Assembly (NCBI GenBank): GCA_041389525.1
Contig: JAWKRR010000033.1
Location: 1-64,000, forward strand
Direction: 5' to 3'
Source of the DNA: JACKFB01 sp041389525
GTDB taxonomy: Bacteria > Myxococcota_A > UBA9042 > PHBI01 > JACKFB01
DNA length: 64,000 nt
The translations under genes were made by a program, and so were the position numbers. This document shows positions 41,218 through 50,226 of the stretch, one piece after another. Position 1 is the stretch's first letter. The number at the start of each line of letters is the position of its first letter. The notes beneath the pieces were generated by a model. The model was given only the letters and a program-made list of their open reading frames with translations. It was not told where the DNA came from and ran no database searches.

Positions 41218-42347
41218 AGCGATTCGCGGTGCTTTTTGTGGTGCTGGTGGCGGCGGTCTCGGTCGGGCTCTACCTCGAGCTGCGCTCCCAGGCGCGGCAG
41301 GCGGACCGGGCGTCGGGCGGCAGCGCCATCGTCGAGGGCACGCAGGTCGACGTGGTCGCGCGCCTGCCGCTCCGTGTGAAAGAGGTCCTGGTCGACGAGG
41401 GCGACATGGTCGAGGCGGGGCAGCTCGTCATCGCCCTGGACTGCGGCGAGCCCGAGGCGGCGCTCGCCCAGGCGGACGCGGGTGTCGCGGCGGCCGAGGC
41501 GGCGGTGGCGGCGGCGGCGGTCGGCGTGCCCCTGGCCAGCCAGGGCGTCGACGCGGCGCAGCGCCAGGCCGAGGCGGCGAGCGCGACGGCGGCGGCGGCC
41601 CAAGCCCAGTCGCTGCCCCTGCGCGTGCAAGAGGACGCGGCGACCCGAGCGGCCAAGCGCGTCGAGACCCTGCACGCGTCCGGCGGCGCGACCGACCAGG
41701 ACCTCGACGCCGCCAAGACCCAGGCCAAGGCCCTCTCGCGCCAGCTCCGCGTCGTGGGCGCGGGTGCAGCAGCCGCGAAGAAGCAGGCCGCCGCCGTGGC
41801 CGAGGGCGTGGACGCCGCGCGCCTCCGCGGCCAGGTCGCCGAGAAGCAGCTCGAGGCCGCGAAGAAGCAGGTAGAAGCTGCCCAGGCGGCCCGCGCGCGC
41901 GCCCAGGTCTCCGTCGACGAGTGCCGCCTCCTGGCCCCGCACCGCGGCGAGGTCAGCCGCCGAAACGTCGAGCCCGGCGAGGTCGCCATGCCCGGCAGCC
42001 CGCTGCTCACCGTGGTCGACATTCGTGAGGCAAAGGCTACGTTCTACGTGCCCAACGCCGAGCTGGACGCCGCCAAACCTGGGCGCGCCGTCCAGGTGGT
42101 CTCCGACGCCATGCCCGACCGCGTCTTCGAGGCCACCATCCGCCGCGTCGCCACCGAGGCCGAGTTCACGCCGCGAAACGTCCAGACCCGCGAGGACCGC
42201 GACCGCCTCGTCTACGCCGTCGAGGTGCGCATCCCCAACGCCGACGGCGCCCTGCGGCCGGGGATGCCAGTCGAGATCACCATCCCAGGCACCGAGCGCG
42301 ACGGCAGCGCCGGCCCCGCGGCACCCGCGCCGAAGTCCGCGAACTGA
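41214..42347 (+). CDS. HlyD/EmrA-type periplasmic adaptor (membrane fusion protein)
   Basis: 377 aa, ATG overlapping the OMF stop. N-terminal TM anchor 'FAVLFVVLVAAVSVGLYLEL', then a lipoyl-like half 'VEGTQVDVVARLPLRVKEVL' and 'VDEGDMVEAGQLVIALDCGE', two very Ala-rich coiled coils (residues ~95-240), the second lipoyl half 'LLAPHRGEVSRRNVEPGEVA', and the beta-barrel 'RPGMPVEITIPG'. It bridges the ABC-2 permeases in the inner membrane to the TolC-type channel. This is the YhiI/YbhG-type arrangement of ABC-linked efflux pumps. Its TGA overlaps the next ATG (TGATG). Confidence 0.92.
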   Translation: MKRFAVLFVVLVAAVSVGLYLELRSQARQADRASGGSAIVEGTQVDVVARLPLRVKEVLVDEGDMVEAGQLVIALDCGEPEAALAQADAGVAAAEAAVAAAAVGVPLASQGVDAAQRQAEAASATAAAAQAQSLPLRVQEDAATRAAKRVETLHASGGATDQDLDAAKTQAKALSRQLRVVGAGAAAAKKQAAAVAEGVDAARLRGQVAEKQLEAAKKQVEAAQAARARAQVSVDECRLLAPHRGEVSRRNVEPGEVAMPGSPLLTVVDIREAKATFYVPNAELDAAKPGRAVQVVSDAMPDRVFEATIRRVATEAEFTPRNVQTREDRDRLVYAVEVRIPNADGALRPGMPVEITIPGTERDGSAGPAAPAPKSAN

Positions 42348-43330
42348 TGTTCGGCCTGCGTCGCCAGCCGGCCGCCCCCGAGCCGGAACCCACCGCGGGC
42401 CTCGCCCTCGAAGCCCGCGCGCTGGTCCGCAGCTTCGGCGCCGTCGACGCCGTCCGCGGCATGTCCCTGGCCCTGCGCCCCGGCGAGCTCTACGGCCTGG
42501 TCGGCCCCGACGGCGCCGGCAAGACCACGACCATCCGCATGCTCACCGGCCTCCTGGTCCCGGACTCGGGCGCCGCCTTCATCGCCGGCCAGCGCGTGTC
42601 GCCGGGCTCCTCAAGAACCCTGGAGGCGCTTGGCTACATGCCGCAGCAGTACAGCCTCTACGGCGACCTCAGCGTGCACGAGAACCTCTGGTTTTTCGGG
42701 CACCTCTTCGGCATCGACGCCCACGCCATGCGCGCCCGCCGCGACCGCCTCCTCGAGGTCACCCGCCTCGCCCGCTTCGGCGACCGCCGCGCCGACGCGC
42801 TCTCCGGCGGCATGTACAAGAAGCTCGCCCTCGCCTGCGCCCTGCTGCACCAGCCCAAGGTCCTGCTGCTGGACGAGCCCACCAACGGCGTCGACCCGGT
42901 CAGCCGCCGCGAGCTCTGGGACCTGCTCCACGAGTTCCTCGAGGAGGGCATGACCATCGTCGTCGCCACGCCCTACATGGACGAAGCCGCCCGCTGCCAG
43001 CGCGTCGGCCTGATGCACCGCGGCCGCCTCCTCGCCGAGGGCGGCCCCGACGAGCTCGTGCGCGCCTTCGAGCACACCACGCTCCTGCTGCACGCCGACG
43101 ACCGCGACCTCCTCGAAGAGGCCCTCTCAAGCCAGCCCGAGGTCCTCGCCGTCAGCCCCCACGGCTCCGCGGTCCGCGTCGTCGTCCGCGCAGGCCGCGT
43201 CGAGGCCTTCCGCGCCTCGCTCCCCGCCGCCGTCACCACCGACACCATCACCCCCGAGTTCGAGGACGTCTTCCTCGCCCGCGTCGCCGACGAAGAAGCC
43301 CCCGCCGCGCCAGAAGCCGCCCATGGCTGA
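42347..43330 (+). CDS. ABC transporter ATP-binding protein (first copy)
   Basis: 327 aa. ATPase motifs: Walker A 'GPDGAGKTTTIRML', Q-loop 'MPQQYSLYGDLSVHENL', signature 'LSGGMYKKLALACAL' and Walker B 'VLLLDEPTNGVDPVSRRELW'. The C-terminal ~100 residues form the accessory domain seen in ABC-2 drug exporters (YbhF/CcmA type). Together with the following ATPase it corresponds to the two halves of fused YbhF-type ATPases. It overlaps the next gene by 8 nt. Powers export by the two downstream permeases. All catalytic residues are present. Confidence 0.93.
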   Translation: MFGLRRQPAAPEPEPTAGLALEARALVRSFGAVDAVRGMSLALRPGELYGLVGPDGAGKTTTIRMLTGLLVPDSGAAFIAGQRVSPGSSRTLEALGYMPQQYSLYGDLSVHENLWFFGHLFGIDAHAMRARRDRLLEVTRLARFGDRRADALSGGMYKKLALACALLHQPKVLLLDEPTNGVDPVSRRELWDLLHEFLEEGMTIVVATPYMDEAARCQRVGLMHRGRLLAEGGPDELVRAFEHTTLLLHADDRDLLEEALSSQPEVLAVSPHGSAVRVVVRAGRVEAFRASLPAAVTTDTITPEFEDVFLARVADEEAPAAPEAAHG

Positions 43331-44267
43331 CCCCATCATCGAGGTCGCCGACCTCTCCCGCCGCTTCGGCGCCTTCACCGCCGTCGACTCGGTGTCTTTC
43401 CAGGTCGAGCGCGGCGAGATCTTCGGCTACCTCGGCGCAAACGGCGCCGGCAAGTCCACGACCATCCGCATGCTCTGCGGCCTGCTCGAACCCAGCTCCG
43501 GCCAGGCCCGCGTCGCCGGCTACGCGCTCCCCGAGCAGGCCACCCGCGTCAAGTCCTCCATCGGCTACATGTCCCAGAAGTTCTCGCTCTACACCGACCT
43601 CGAGGTCGCCGAGAACCTCGCCTTCTTCGCCGGCGCCTATGGCCTCCGCGGCGCCCGCAAGAAAGCCCGCATCGCCTACGCCCTCGAGGTCGCCGGCCTC
43701 ACCGACCGCCAGCGCGTGCTCACCCGCGACCTCCCCGGCGGCATCCGCCAGCGCCTCGCCCTCGCCTCCGCCCTCCTCCACGAGCCCCCCCTCATCTTCC
43801 TCGACGAGCCCACCGCCGGCGTCGACCCCGCCTCCCGCCGCGCCTTCTGGCGCCTCATCCGCCAGCTCGTCCGCGACGGCACCACCGTCTTCGTCACCAC
43901 CCACCACCTCGACGAAGCCGAGTACTGCGACCGCGTCGGCCTCATGGTCGACGGCCGCCTCGTCGCCCTCGACACCCCCGACGGCCTCAAGCGCGACCAC
44001 GTCCCCGGCACCATGCTCTCCATCGGCGGCGACCTCGCCCCGGCCACCCTGCGCTCCGTTTTGCAAGGCCGCGACGGCGTCTTCGACATCCAGCCCTTCG
44101 GCCGCGCCGTCCACGTCCGCCTCCAGGGCCCCCTCGCCGACCCCGCCGCCATGGCCCGCGTCCTCACCGACGCCGGCCTCACCCCCGGCGAGATCACCCC
44201 CACCGAACCCACCCTCGAAGACGTCTTCCTCACCCTCGCCGCGGGCTCGACCCGCCAGCACGCATGA
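43323..44267 (+). CDS. ABC transporter ATP-binding protein (second copy)
   Basis: 314 aa, starting 8 nt before the previous stop. Walker A 'GANGAGKSTTIRMLCGLL', Q-loop 'YMSQKFSLYTDLEVAENL', signature-like 'LPGGIRQRLALASALL' (the S of LSGG replaced by P) and Walker B 'LIFLDEPTAGVDPASRRAFW'. Function as second ATPase of the exporter. The LPGG signature is found in some members of this half of YbhF-type proteins. The sequence downstream to the permease gene (44268-44430) is the only sizeable gap of the operon and contains a hairpin plus direct repeats. Confidence 0.93.
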   Translation: MADPIIEVADLSRRFGAFTAVDSVSFQVERGEIFGYLGANGAGKSTTIRMLCGLLEPSSGQARVAGYALPEQATRVKSSIGYMSQKFSLYTDLEVAENLAFFAGAYGLRGARKKARIAYALEVAGLTDRQRVLTRDLPGGIRQRLALASALLHEPPLIFLDEPTAGVDPASRRAFWRLIRQLVRDGTTVFVTTHHLDEAEYCDRVGLMVDGRLVALDTPDGLKRDHVPGTMLSIGGDLAPATLRSVLQGRDGVFDIQPFGRAVHVRLQGPLADPAAMARVLTDAGLTPGEITPTEPTLEDVFLTLAAGSTRQHA

Positions 44268-44322
44268 CAGGATCATCGAAAATAGCTGCCGGGCGCCTCA
44301 ACCACCCCGCCGGCCGACTCGA

Positions 44323-44411
44323 CCGTCCGCAACCGCTGCGAGATAGCGAGTGGTATCTCTCGGATTGCGGACGGCCGATTCAGCTCGGCGGTGCGGCCGA
44401 TTCACCTCGGC
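44323..44411 (+). promoter_or_regulatory. Hairpin and 17-bp direct repeats inside the exporter operon
   Basis: CCGTCCGCAA (44323-44332) pairs perfectly with TTGCGGACGG (44365-44374); inside it GAGATA (44340-44345) pairs with TATCTC (44354-44359). Two direct copies of GGCCGATTCANCTCGGC follow (44373-44389 and 44395-44411), one base different. All other joins in this operon from MarR to the second ATPase overlap, so this 163-nt spacer is exceptional; it may be an attenuator, an RNA processing site or a second operator. Confidence 0.55.
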
Positions 44412-44430
44412 CCATATTTCCGATGAACCT

Positions 44431-45552
44431 GTGAACGGCCTCCGCCGCGCCATCGCCATGGCCCTCAAAGAGGTCATGCACATCCTCCGCGACCGCCAGG
44501 TCCTGGTCTTCGCCCTCGGCATGCCGGTCCTGCTCCTGCTCCTCTTCGGCTACGCGGTCTCCTTCGACGTCGAGAACATCCCGCTCGCCGTCGTGGACCA
44601 AGACCGCACCTACGAGTCCCGCGAGCTCGCCCGCGCCTTCACCTCCGGCGACACCTTCGCCCTGGTCGCCGAGACCCCCGACGCCGCCGCCGTCGAGACG
44701 CTCTTCCGCCGCAACGTCGCCCGCATCGCCCTGGTCATCCCCCGCGGCTACTCCCGCGCGCTCGGCCGCGGCGAGATGGCCGAGGTCCAGCTCCTCGCCG
44801 ACGGCTCCGACAACACCACGGCCTCAGTCGCCCTCGGCTACGCCACAGCCCTCGCCTTCAGCGTCAGCCAGCGCGCCCTCGCCGACACCCTCAGCGCGTC
44901 CACCCCCCCGCTCACCGCCCGCGTCCGCACGCTCTTCAACCCCGGCCTCGAGAGCGCCATCTTCCTCGTCCCCGGCCTCATGGTCCTCATCCTCGTCATC
45001 ATCGCCGTCATGCTCACCGCCCTCACCATCGCCCGCGAATACGAGCGCGGCTCCATGGAGCAGCTCTTCTCCACGCCCATCGGCCGCCTCTCCATCATCT
45101 TGGGCAAGCTCGCCCCCTACTTCGTCCTCGGCCAGATCCAGGTCCTGCTCACGCTCACCCTCGGCGTCGCCCTCTTCAACGTCCCGGTCAACGGCAGCCT
45201 GCTCCTCCTCTTCGCCGTGGCCTCGGTCTTCCTCCTCGCCATGCTCATGCAGGGCCTGCTCATCAGCGTCATCGCCCGCAATCAGATGCTCGCAAGCCAG
45301 CTCGCCCTCCTCTCCACCGTCCTCCCGGCCCTGATGCTCTCCGGCTTCATCTTCCCCATCGAGAACATGCCCCCGCCGCTCCAGGTCATCGCCAACATCC
45401 TCCCCCCCATGCACTTCGTCCGCGCGCTCCGCGCCATCCTCCTGCGCGGCAACGGCCTCGCCGTCATCTGGCCCGACGTCCTGGCCCTCGCCGCCTTCTT
45501 CATCGTGCTCCTGACCCTCGCCACCCGGCGCTTCCGCAGGACCCTCGCATGA
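44431..45552 (+). CDS. ABC-2 type permease (first copy)
   Basis: 373 aa from GTG 44431; the start is uncertain because no strong ribosome site is seen, and ATG 44458 is a plausible alternative. N-terminal TM 'VLVFALGMPVLLLLLFGYAV', a large periplasmic domain (~residues 45-180), then five TM helices including 'GLMVLILVIIAVMLTALTIA' and the motif 'REYERGSMEQLFSTPI', typical of YhhJ/YbhS permeases. It forms the export channel with the second permease. Overlaps the next gene by 4 nt. Confidence 0.9.
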   Translation: MNGLRRAIAMALKEVMHILRDRQVLVFALGMPVLLLLLFGYAVSFDVENIPLAVVDQDRTYESRELARAFTSGDTFALVAETPDAAAVETLFRRNVARIALVIPRGYSRALGRGEMAEVQLLADGSDNTTASVALGYATALAFSVSQRALADTLSASTPPLTARVRTLFNPGLESAIFLVPGLMVLILVIIAVMLTALTIAREYERGSMEQLFSTPIGRLSIILGKLAPYFVLGQIQVLLTLTLGVALFNVPVNGSLLLLFAVASVFLLAMLMQGLLISVIARNQMLASQLALLSTVLPALMLSGFIFPIENMPPPLQVIANILPPMHFVRALRAILLRGNGLAVIWPDVLALAAFFIVLLTLATRRFRRTLA

Positions 45553-46700
45553 CCCTCCCCGGCCAGCTCGCCGCCCTGCGCGCCATGATGTTCAAGGAGG
45601 TGCTGCAGACCGTCCGCGACCCCCGCCTCGCGGTCATGCTGGTCATCGGCCCCCTGCTGCAGCTCACGCTCCTAGGCTTCGCCGTCAACCTCGACATCGA
45701 CCACGTCCCCACCGTCATCGCCGACCAGGACCGCACCCCCCAGAGCCGCGCCATGGCCCGCGAGATCACCGCCGGCGACGCCTTCGACCTCGTCCGCACC
45801 ACCCCCGACGCCAGCGACGCCATGGCCGCCGTCACCCAAGGCGAGGCCCCCGTCGCCCTCATCATCCCCCGCGGCCTCGCCGAAGACCTCGCCACCGGCC
45901 GCCCCGCCAGCCTCCAGGTCCTCGTCGACGGCGGCGAGCCCAACCGCGCCATGATCGCCCAGAACGCCCTGACCGCTTACGCCACCGGCCTCTCGGTCAA
46001 AATCGCCAGACAGCGCCTGGCAAATCGCGCCGCCTCCATCGGCCAAGCCCCCCGCCTCGGCGCCACCTCGGTCGTCCCCCGCGTCTACTACAACCCCACC
46101 CTCAACAGTCAGATCTACTTCGTCCCCGGGGTCGCCGCGACGCTGCTGATGACCATCATCTTAGCCGTCACCGCCATGGGGATCGCCCGCGAGCGCGAGG
46201 TCGGCACCCTCGAACAGGTCCAGGTCACCCCGATCTCACCGACGGCCCTGGTCCTCGGCAAATCCCTCCCCTACGCCGCCCTCGGCTTCCTCGACCTCAT
46301 CCTCGTCATCACCGCCGGCGCCCTGGTCTTCGACGTCCCACTCCGCGGCTCCCTCCCCCTCGTCGCCCTCGGCGGCATCCTCTACCTCCTCAGCACCGTC
46401 GGCATCGGCCTCCTCGTCGGCACCCTGGCCCGCACCCAGCAGCAAGCCTTCATGGTCGCCTTCATGATCATCCTGCCGGCCATCATCCTCTCCGGTTTCA
46501 TGACCCCAGTGGCCAACATGCCCACGTGGTTACAGCCGCTTACGGCCTTCAACCCCATGCGCCACTTCGTCGACATCCTCCGCGCCATCCTGCTCAAGGG
46601 CGCGACCATCACCGACATCGCGCCCCAGCTTGTCGCCCTCGTCGGCATCGGCAGCGTCCTCTTCGGCAGCGCCATCCGCGGACTGCGCCGCACGATGTAG
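45549..46700 (+). CDS. ABC-2 type permease (second copy)
   Basis: 383 aa, ATG overlapping the upstream stop. Same architecture as its partner: 'MFKEVLQTVRDPRLAVMLVI' N terminus, periplasmic domain, five C-terminal TM helices with 'REREVGTLEQVQVTPISPTA' and 'GLLVGTLARTQQQAFMVAF'. The pair matches the YbhS/YbhR arrangement of bacterial drug exporters. Last gene of the operon; the histidine kinase gene starts 117 nt downstream and is likely separate. Substrate unknown; the system is inferred to extrude a toxic or secondary-metabolite compound that MarR senses. Confidence 0.9.
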   Translation: MTLPGQLAALRAMMFKEVLQTVRDPRLAVMLVIGPLLQLTLLGFAVNLDIDHVPTVIADQDRTPQSRAMAREITAGDAFDLVRTTPDASDAMAAVTQGEAPVALIIPRGLAEDLATGRPASLQVLVDGGEPNRAMIAQNALTAYATGLSVKIARQRLANRAASIGQAPRLGATSVVPRVYYNPTLNSQIYFVPGVAATLLMTIILAVTAMGIAREREVGTLEQVQVTPISPTALVLGKSLPYAALGFLDLILVITAGALVFDVPLRGSLPLVALGGILYLLSTVGIGLLVGTLARTQQQAFMVAFMIILPAIILSGFMTPVANMPTWLQPLTAFNPMRHFVDILRAILLKGATITDIAPQLVALVGIGSVLFGSAIRGLRRTM

Positions 46701-46817
46701 CTGCGCGGGTCAACCCGAGGTCACAGCCGCCATTTTCATCGCGCTTGTCGGCCCGGCGGTTGTTTGGCTAGAGTCCGCCCCATCCCCCGATCGGCCATCG
46801 AATTCACGGGAGGCGCC

Positions 46818-48374
46818 ATGCCGCCGCTCGACCCCGGCTCGCCCTCCGCGCGTGCGGCCGCGATTCACGAACGCGCTCTCGAAGTCGCTGGCGAGGCCGA
46901 GCTCTGGCTTGACCCGTTCGGCGTCGTCACGTGGGCCGGCGCCGCGGTCGAGCGCCTGCTTGGGCGATCCGCCGAGACCCTGGTCGGCCACGCCCTGGGC
47001 GAGCTGCTGGGCGACCTCGTCGTCACCGCCTTCCTCGAGCGCCTCGAGCGCGACGGCGAGTACAGCGGCACCGTCAGCCTCACCACCGCCAGCGGCGAGC
47101 TGGTCCAGGCCGATCTCCGCGGTTTCCCAGCCGGCCCCCACGCGCCCGCCGGCGTCTGCTACGTCGCGGTCGTGCGCGCGATGCCTGGCCAGACGCGCAT
47201 GCACACGCTGCTGCACCACCTCGTCGAGGGCACCGCGTCCGCCACCGGCGAGGCCTTCTTCGACGCGCTGGTCCGCGAGCTCGCCCGCGCCCTCAAAGTC
47301 CACTGGGCCTTCGTCGCCGAGGTGGACGCGGCGAGCGGCGAGGCGGCCATCCGCGCCATCTGGGGCGGCGACTCCCTGGGCGAGCCCTTCCGCTACCCGC
47401 TGGCCGGCACCCCATGCGAGCGCGTCGTCGCCGGCACCCTCTGCCACTTCCCGGGCGGCGTCGCCAACCTCTTCCCAGACGACCTCTGGCTCACCGAGGC
47501 CGGCGTCGAGAGCTACATGGCCATCCCGCTCTTCGGCGCGGACGGCGAGACCGTCGGCCACCTGGGCATCATGGACACCGGCCCCATGGTCGACGACACG
47601 CTGCAGGTCTCGTTTCTGCGCATCTTCGCCGCCCGCGCCTCGGCCGAGCTGATCCGCCTCCGCGACGCCGCCGCCCTGGCCGAGACAGCCCGCGAGCTGG
47701 CCCGCTCCAACGAGGAACTCACCCGATTTTCCCAGGCGGCAGCTCACGATCTGCAGCAGCCCCTGACCCAGATCATGGGCTTCATCGACCTGCTTCAGGT
47801 CGAGCTGGGCGCCGACCTCACCCCCCGCCGCGCCCGCTACATCGAGTCGGTCGCCGACGGCTCCCTGCGCATGTCCCGACTCATCGACAGCCTCCTCGCC
47901 TACGCCCGCGCCGGCGGCTCGCGCCTCGAAATGGCCCAGTGCGCGCTCCGCGAGATCGTCGAGCTCGCCCAGCAAAACCTCGCCACCGACATCAGCGCGG
48001 CCGGCGCTCACATCGAGGTCGGCCCGCTGCCTACGCTCGAATCCTCGGCACAGAGCCTTCTCCGCGTCTTCCAAAACCTGCTGGCCAACGCCATCAAGTT
48101 CCACCAGGGCTCGCCCCGTATCAAGATCAGCGCCCACGGCGTCCCCGGAGGCTGGGCCATCGAGGTCACCGACGACGGCATCGGCATCGACCCCGCCGAC
48201 CACGAGCGCATCTTCGACGCCTTCGAGCGCGTCCATGGGCGCGCCCAATATCCCGGCAGCGGCATCGGCCTCGCGACCTGTCGCAAGCTGATCGAGCGCC
48301 TCGGCGGCGAGCTGCGGCTGCGCTCAGCGCCAGGCGCGGGCAGCACCTTCACCGTCGTGCTGCCCACGCCCTAG
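46818..48374 (+). CDS. Sensor histidine kinase (PAS-GAF-HisKA-HATPase)
   Basis: 518 aa from ATG 46818, with GGGAGG upstream. No TM segments: cytoplasmic. PAS domain (~25-115, 'AELWLDPFGVVTWAGAAVER', 'LLGRSAETLVGHALGELLGD'), GAF domain (~135-290, 'HWAFVAEVDAASGEAAIRAI', 'YMAIPLFGADGETVGHLGIM'), HisKA with 'FSQAAAHDLQQPLTQIMGFI' (His310 phosphoacceptor), and HATPase with N box 'LLANAIKFHQGSP', G1 'VTDDGIGIDPAD' and G2 'YPGSGIGLATCRKL'. The AHDLQQPL motif is of the phytochrome-like kinase type. No response regulator gene is adjacent, so its partner lies elsewhere. Confidence 0.93.
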   Translation: MPPLDPGSPSARAAAIHERALEVAGEAELWLDPFGVVTWAGAAVERLLGRSAETLVGHALGELLGDLVVTAFLERLERDGEYSGTVSLTTASGELVQADLRGFPAGPHAPAGVCYVAVVRAMPGQTRMHTLLHHLVEGTASATGEAFFDALVRELARALKVHWAFVAEVDAASGEAAIRAIWGGDSLGEPFRYPLAGTPCERVVAGTLCHFPGGVANLFPDDLWLTEAGVESYMAIPLFGADGETVGHLGIMDTGPMVDDTLQVSFLRIFAARASAELIRLRDAAALAETARELARSNEELTRFSQAAAHDLQQPLTQIMGFIDLLQVELGADLTPRRARYIESVADGSLRMSRLIDSLLAYARAGGSRLEMAQCALREIVELAQQNLATDISAAGAHIEVGPLPTLESSAQSLLRVFQNLLANAIKFHQGSPRIKISAHGVPGGWAIEVTDDGIGIDPADHERIFDAFERVHGRAQYPGSGIGLATCRKLIERLGGELRLRSAPGAGSTFTVVLPTP

Positions 48375-48391
48375 TCCGAGACCTCGACCCG

Positions 48392-48571
48392 TCAGAGCAG
48401 GTCGCGCGAATTGCCGCGCATGGCGCTGCCGACCATCGAGAGGACGAAGAGCACCAGAAAGACGACAAAGAGGATCTTCGCGATCCCCGCCGCCGCCACG
48501 GCGATCGTCGTAAAGCCGAACACCGCGGCGATAACCGCGACGACAAAGAACATGAGTGGCCAACCCAACAT
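48392..48571 (-). CDS. DUF1328-type small membrane protein
   Basis: 59 aa from ATG 48571 with GGGAG 6 nt upstream; a longer in-frame start (48592) is unsupported. Two TM helices 'MFFVVAVIAAVFGFTTIAVA' and 'IAKILFVVFLVLFVLSMVG' separated by a short Gly turn, matching the DUF1328/YtjA family of small membrane proteins, often stress-induced. Function unknown. Convergent with the histidine kinase. Confidence 0.85.
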   Translation of the reverse strand: MLGWPLMFFVVAVIAAVFGFTTIAVAAAGIAKILFVVFLVLFVLSMVGSAMRGNSRDLL

Positions 48572-48936
48572 GACGAGCTCCCTTTCGCCCAAGCGGGATT
48601 GCGCGGGGCGGCATCCAGAGTCTTAGCAAGCACAGTGCCAACCTCGTAGACGCCGCAGGATCTCGGGCTGTGCTGCCTCAAAGTGCCGACCGCCGGGGCG
48701 ATTCGATGCAGATTGGGGCAATATGCCTCAGATCGCATTTGCCATCGGTGCGGCGTCGGGTGCCGACCGCGCGATTCGTCAGGTGCCATCAGGCGGTTCG
48801 CGGTCGCGTCGCGGATAGGGAACTGCCGCCATCGTTTCAGGATCGCGCATCCAATCCTGGCTTTTCAGTCCAGACGCGGCGACGATGAAGCTGGCGTCGC
48901 CGGGGATTTGGGTACCGACGTCAGAGAGGAGCCCTT
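48572..48936. other. Non-coding gap
   Basis: About 365 nt without a credible gene. GTGCCGACCGC occurs twice here (around 48680 and 48767), and GAGAGGAG just before 48937 is the ribosome site of the following GAF gene. Nothing else stands out. Confidence 0.4.
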
Positions 48937-49524
48937 ATGGCGAAGTCTGCGGTATCAGCGGAAGAGTCGACGCGTCTGCGCGCCCTGCGCGCCCTTGAGA
49001 TCCTCGACACTCCCGACGAGGAACGCTTCGATCGCTACACGCGATTGGCCCAGCGGCTGTTCGGCACGCCGGTGGCGCTGTTGAGCCTCGTCGATGAGAC
49101 GCGGCTCTGGTTCAAATCGGCCGTGGGCATGGGCGTGCGCGAGATACCGCGGCAGTTTTCATTTTGCGGGCACGCGATATTGGGACTCGACGTCATGGTC
49201 GTTCAGGACGCTCGCGAGGACGGGCGTTTCGAGCGAAATCCGCTGGTGACCGGCGAGCCATACATTCGTTTCTACGCGGGCGCGCCAGTCCACGCGCCGG
49301 CGGGTGAGGCCATCGGGAACCTGTGCGTCATCGACTTCGCGCCGCGCGCCTTCTCCCACGAGGATCTCACGCTGCTCGCGACCCTCGCCGAGCTCGTCGA
49401 GCACGAATTTGGCGCGGCGTGTCCGGTCCCGCTGAGCGACGCGCAGCAGGCCGTCTATGAGTCCTTGCTGGACGAGGCCGATATTCGCGAGGCGCTGTCC
49501 GGGGCGCTGTCCGAACGCGCGTAG
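48937..49524 (+). CDS. Standalone GAF-domain protein
   Basis: 195 aa from ATG 48937 with GAGAGGAG upstream. A single GAF domain with the strings 'LRALRALEILDTPDEERFDR', 'LFGTPVALLSLVDETRLWFK', 'EIPRQFSFCGHAILGLDVMV', 'VQDAREDGRFERNPLVTGEP' and 'IRFYAGAPVHAPAGEAIGNL', ending 'CVIDFAPRAFS'. This group usually forms the sensory N-terminus of diguanylate cyclases and kinases; here no output domain is attached, and the last ~45 residues are helical. It may bind a small molecule and act on another protein. Cytoplasmic. Confidence 0.85.
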   Translation: MAKSAVSAEESTRLRALRALEILDTPDEERFDRYTRLAQRLFGTPVALLSLVDETRLWFKSAVGMGVREIPRQFSFCGHAILGLDVMVVQDAREDGRFERNPLVTGEPYIRFYAGAPVHAPAGEAIGNLCVIDFAPRAFSHEDLTLLATLAELVEHEFGAACPVPLSDAQQAVYESLLDEADIREALSGALSERA

Positions 49525-49563
49525 CCGCGGCTGCCGGCACGGCGATTGCACTCCACGCCGGGC

Positions 49564-50211
49564 ATGAAAGCACATCACGCTATTATCGTGTGGCTCGCGG
49601 CGATCGGCCTGAGCCTTGGCGCGTGCTCGGGCTCCGGCTCTGAGGGCGCAGACTCGAAGACCGCGGCGGCGAGCGAGGGCAGCGGCGACGCGTGCTCGTG
49701 GCGGCGCCCGGACATGAGCCTGAATCCGGGCTACGCCCTGGTCTGGGGGACCGTGGACGCCTTCGCGGGGATGGACAAGGTCCTGTGGATCAAGTCCGAG
49801 AGCGACGCGTTTCAGGAGCTGCTGGAGTCGGTGACGGACTATGCGGGCAAGCTGGCCGAGACGCTGGAGGAGCTCGACGAGCGCGACGACACCATCGACT
49901 TGAAGGCGCCGGCGATGCCGAAGGTCATCGAGGACGCGCGCATCAGCCTGGGCGAGGACATGAAGGAGACGGTCGGCGGTCTGGTCAGCGGGGCGGACGG
50001 AGCTGAACTGGAGCGCACGCTGCTCATGGCGCTGGACCAGGGCCTGTCGGAGTCGCGGGCGGTCGTGCGCGAGCTCGCGCGGCGCGAATCGAGCAAGGAA
50101 CGCCACGGGATCTTGGCCGAGGCAGACGTGAAGCTGGGCGAGCACGTGCGGGCGGTGAGGCGCCAGCTTGTGGCCCGGCACTACCGCACCAGGACGCCCG
50201 AGGGGGAGTGA
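49564..50211 (+). CDS. Lipoprotein, hypothetical
   Basis: 215 aa from ATG 49564; an in-frame TTG at 49546 precedes it and the ribosome site is weak. Leader 'IIVWLAAIGLSLGAC' with lipobox and Ser/Gly-rich linker. The mature part is mostly acidic helix ('DAFQELLESVTDYAGKLAET', 'LEELDERDDTIDLKAPAMPK', 'LERTLLMALDQGLSESRAVV') with two cysteines in total after the leader. No family recognised. It is convergent with the HEAT gene 15 nt downstream. Confidence 0.65.
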   Translation: MKAHHAIIVWLAAIGLSLGACSGSGSEGADSKTAAASEGSGDACSWRRPDMSLNPGYALVWGTVDAFAGMDKVLWIKSESDAFQELLESVTDYAGKLAETLEELDERDDTIDLKAPAMPKVIEDARISLGEDMKETVGGLVSGADGAELERTLLMALDQGLSESRAVVRELARRESSKERHGILAEADVKLGEHVRAVRRQLVARHYRTRTPEGE

Positions 50212-50226
50212 GGGCCGGGGTCGGTG

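Noticed and set aside
42025..44346. 773-aa ORF across the HlyD, ATPase 1 and ATPase 2 genes
   Set aside because: Extremely Pro/Arg/Ser-rich out-of-frame reading of three confidently assigned genes.
46710..48248. 512-aa antisense ORF under the histidine kinase
   Set aside because: Antisense to HisKA/HATPase motifs; no family similarity.
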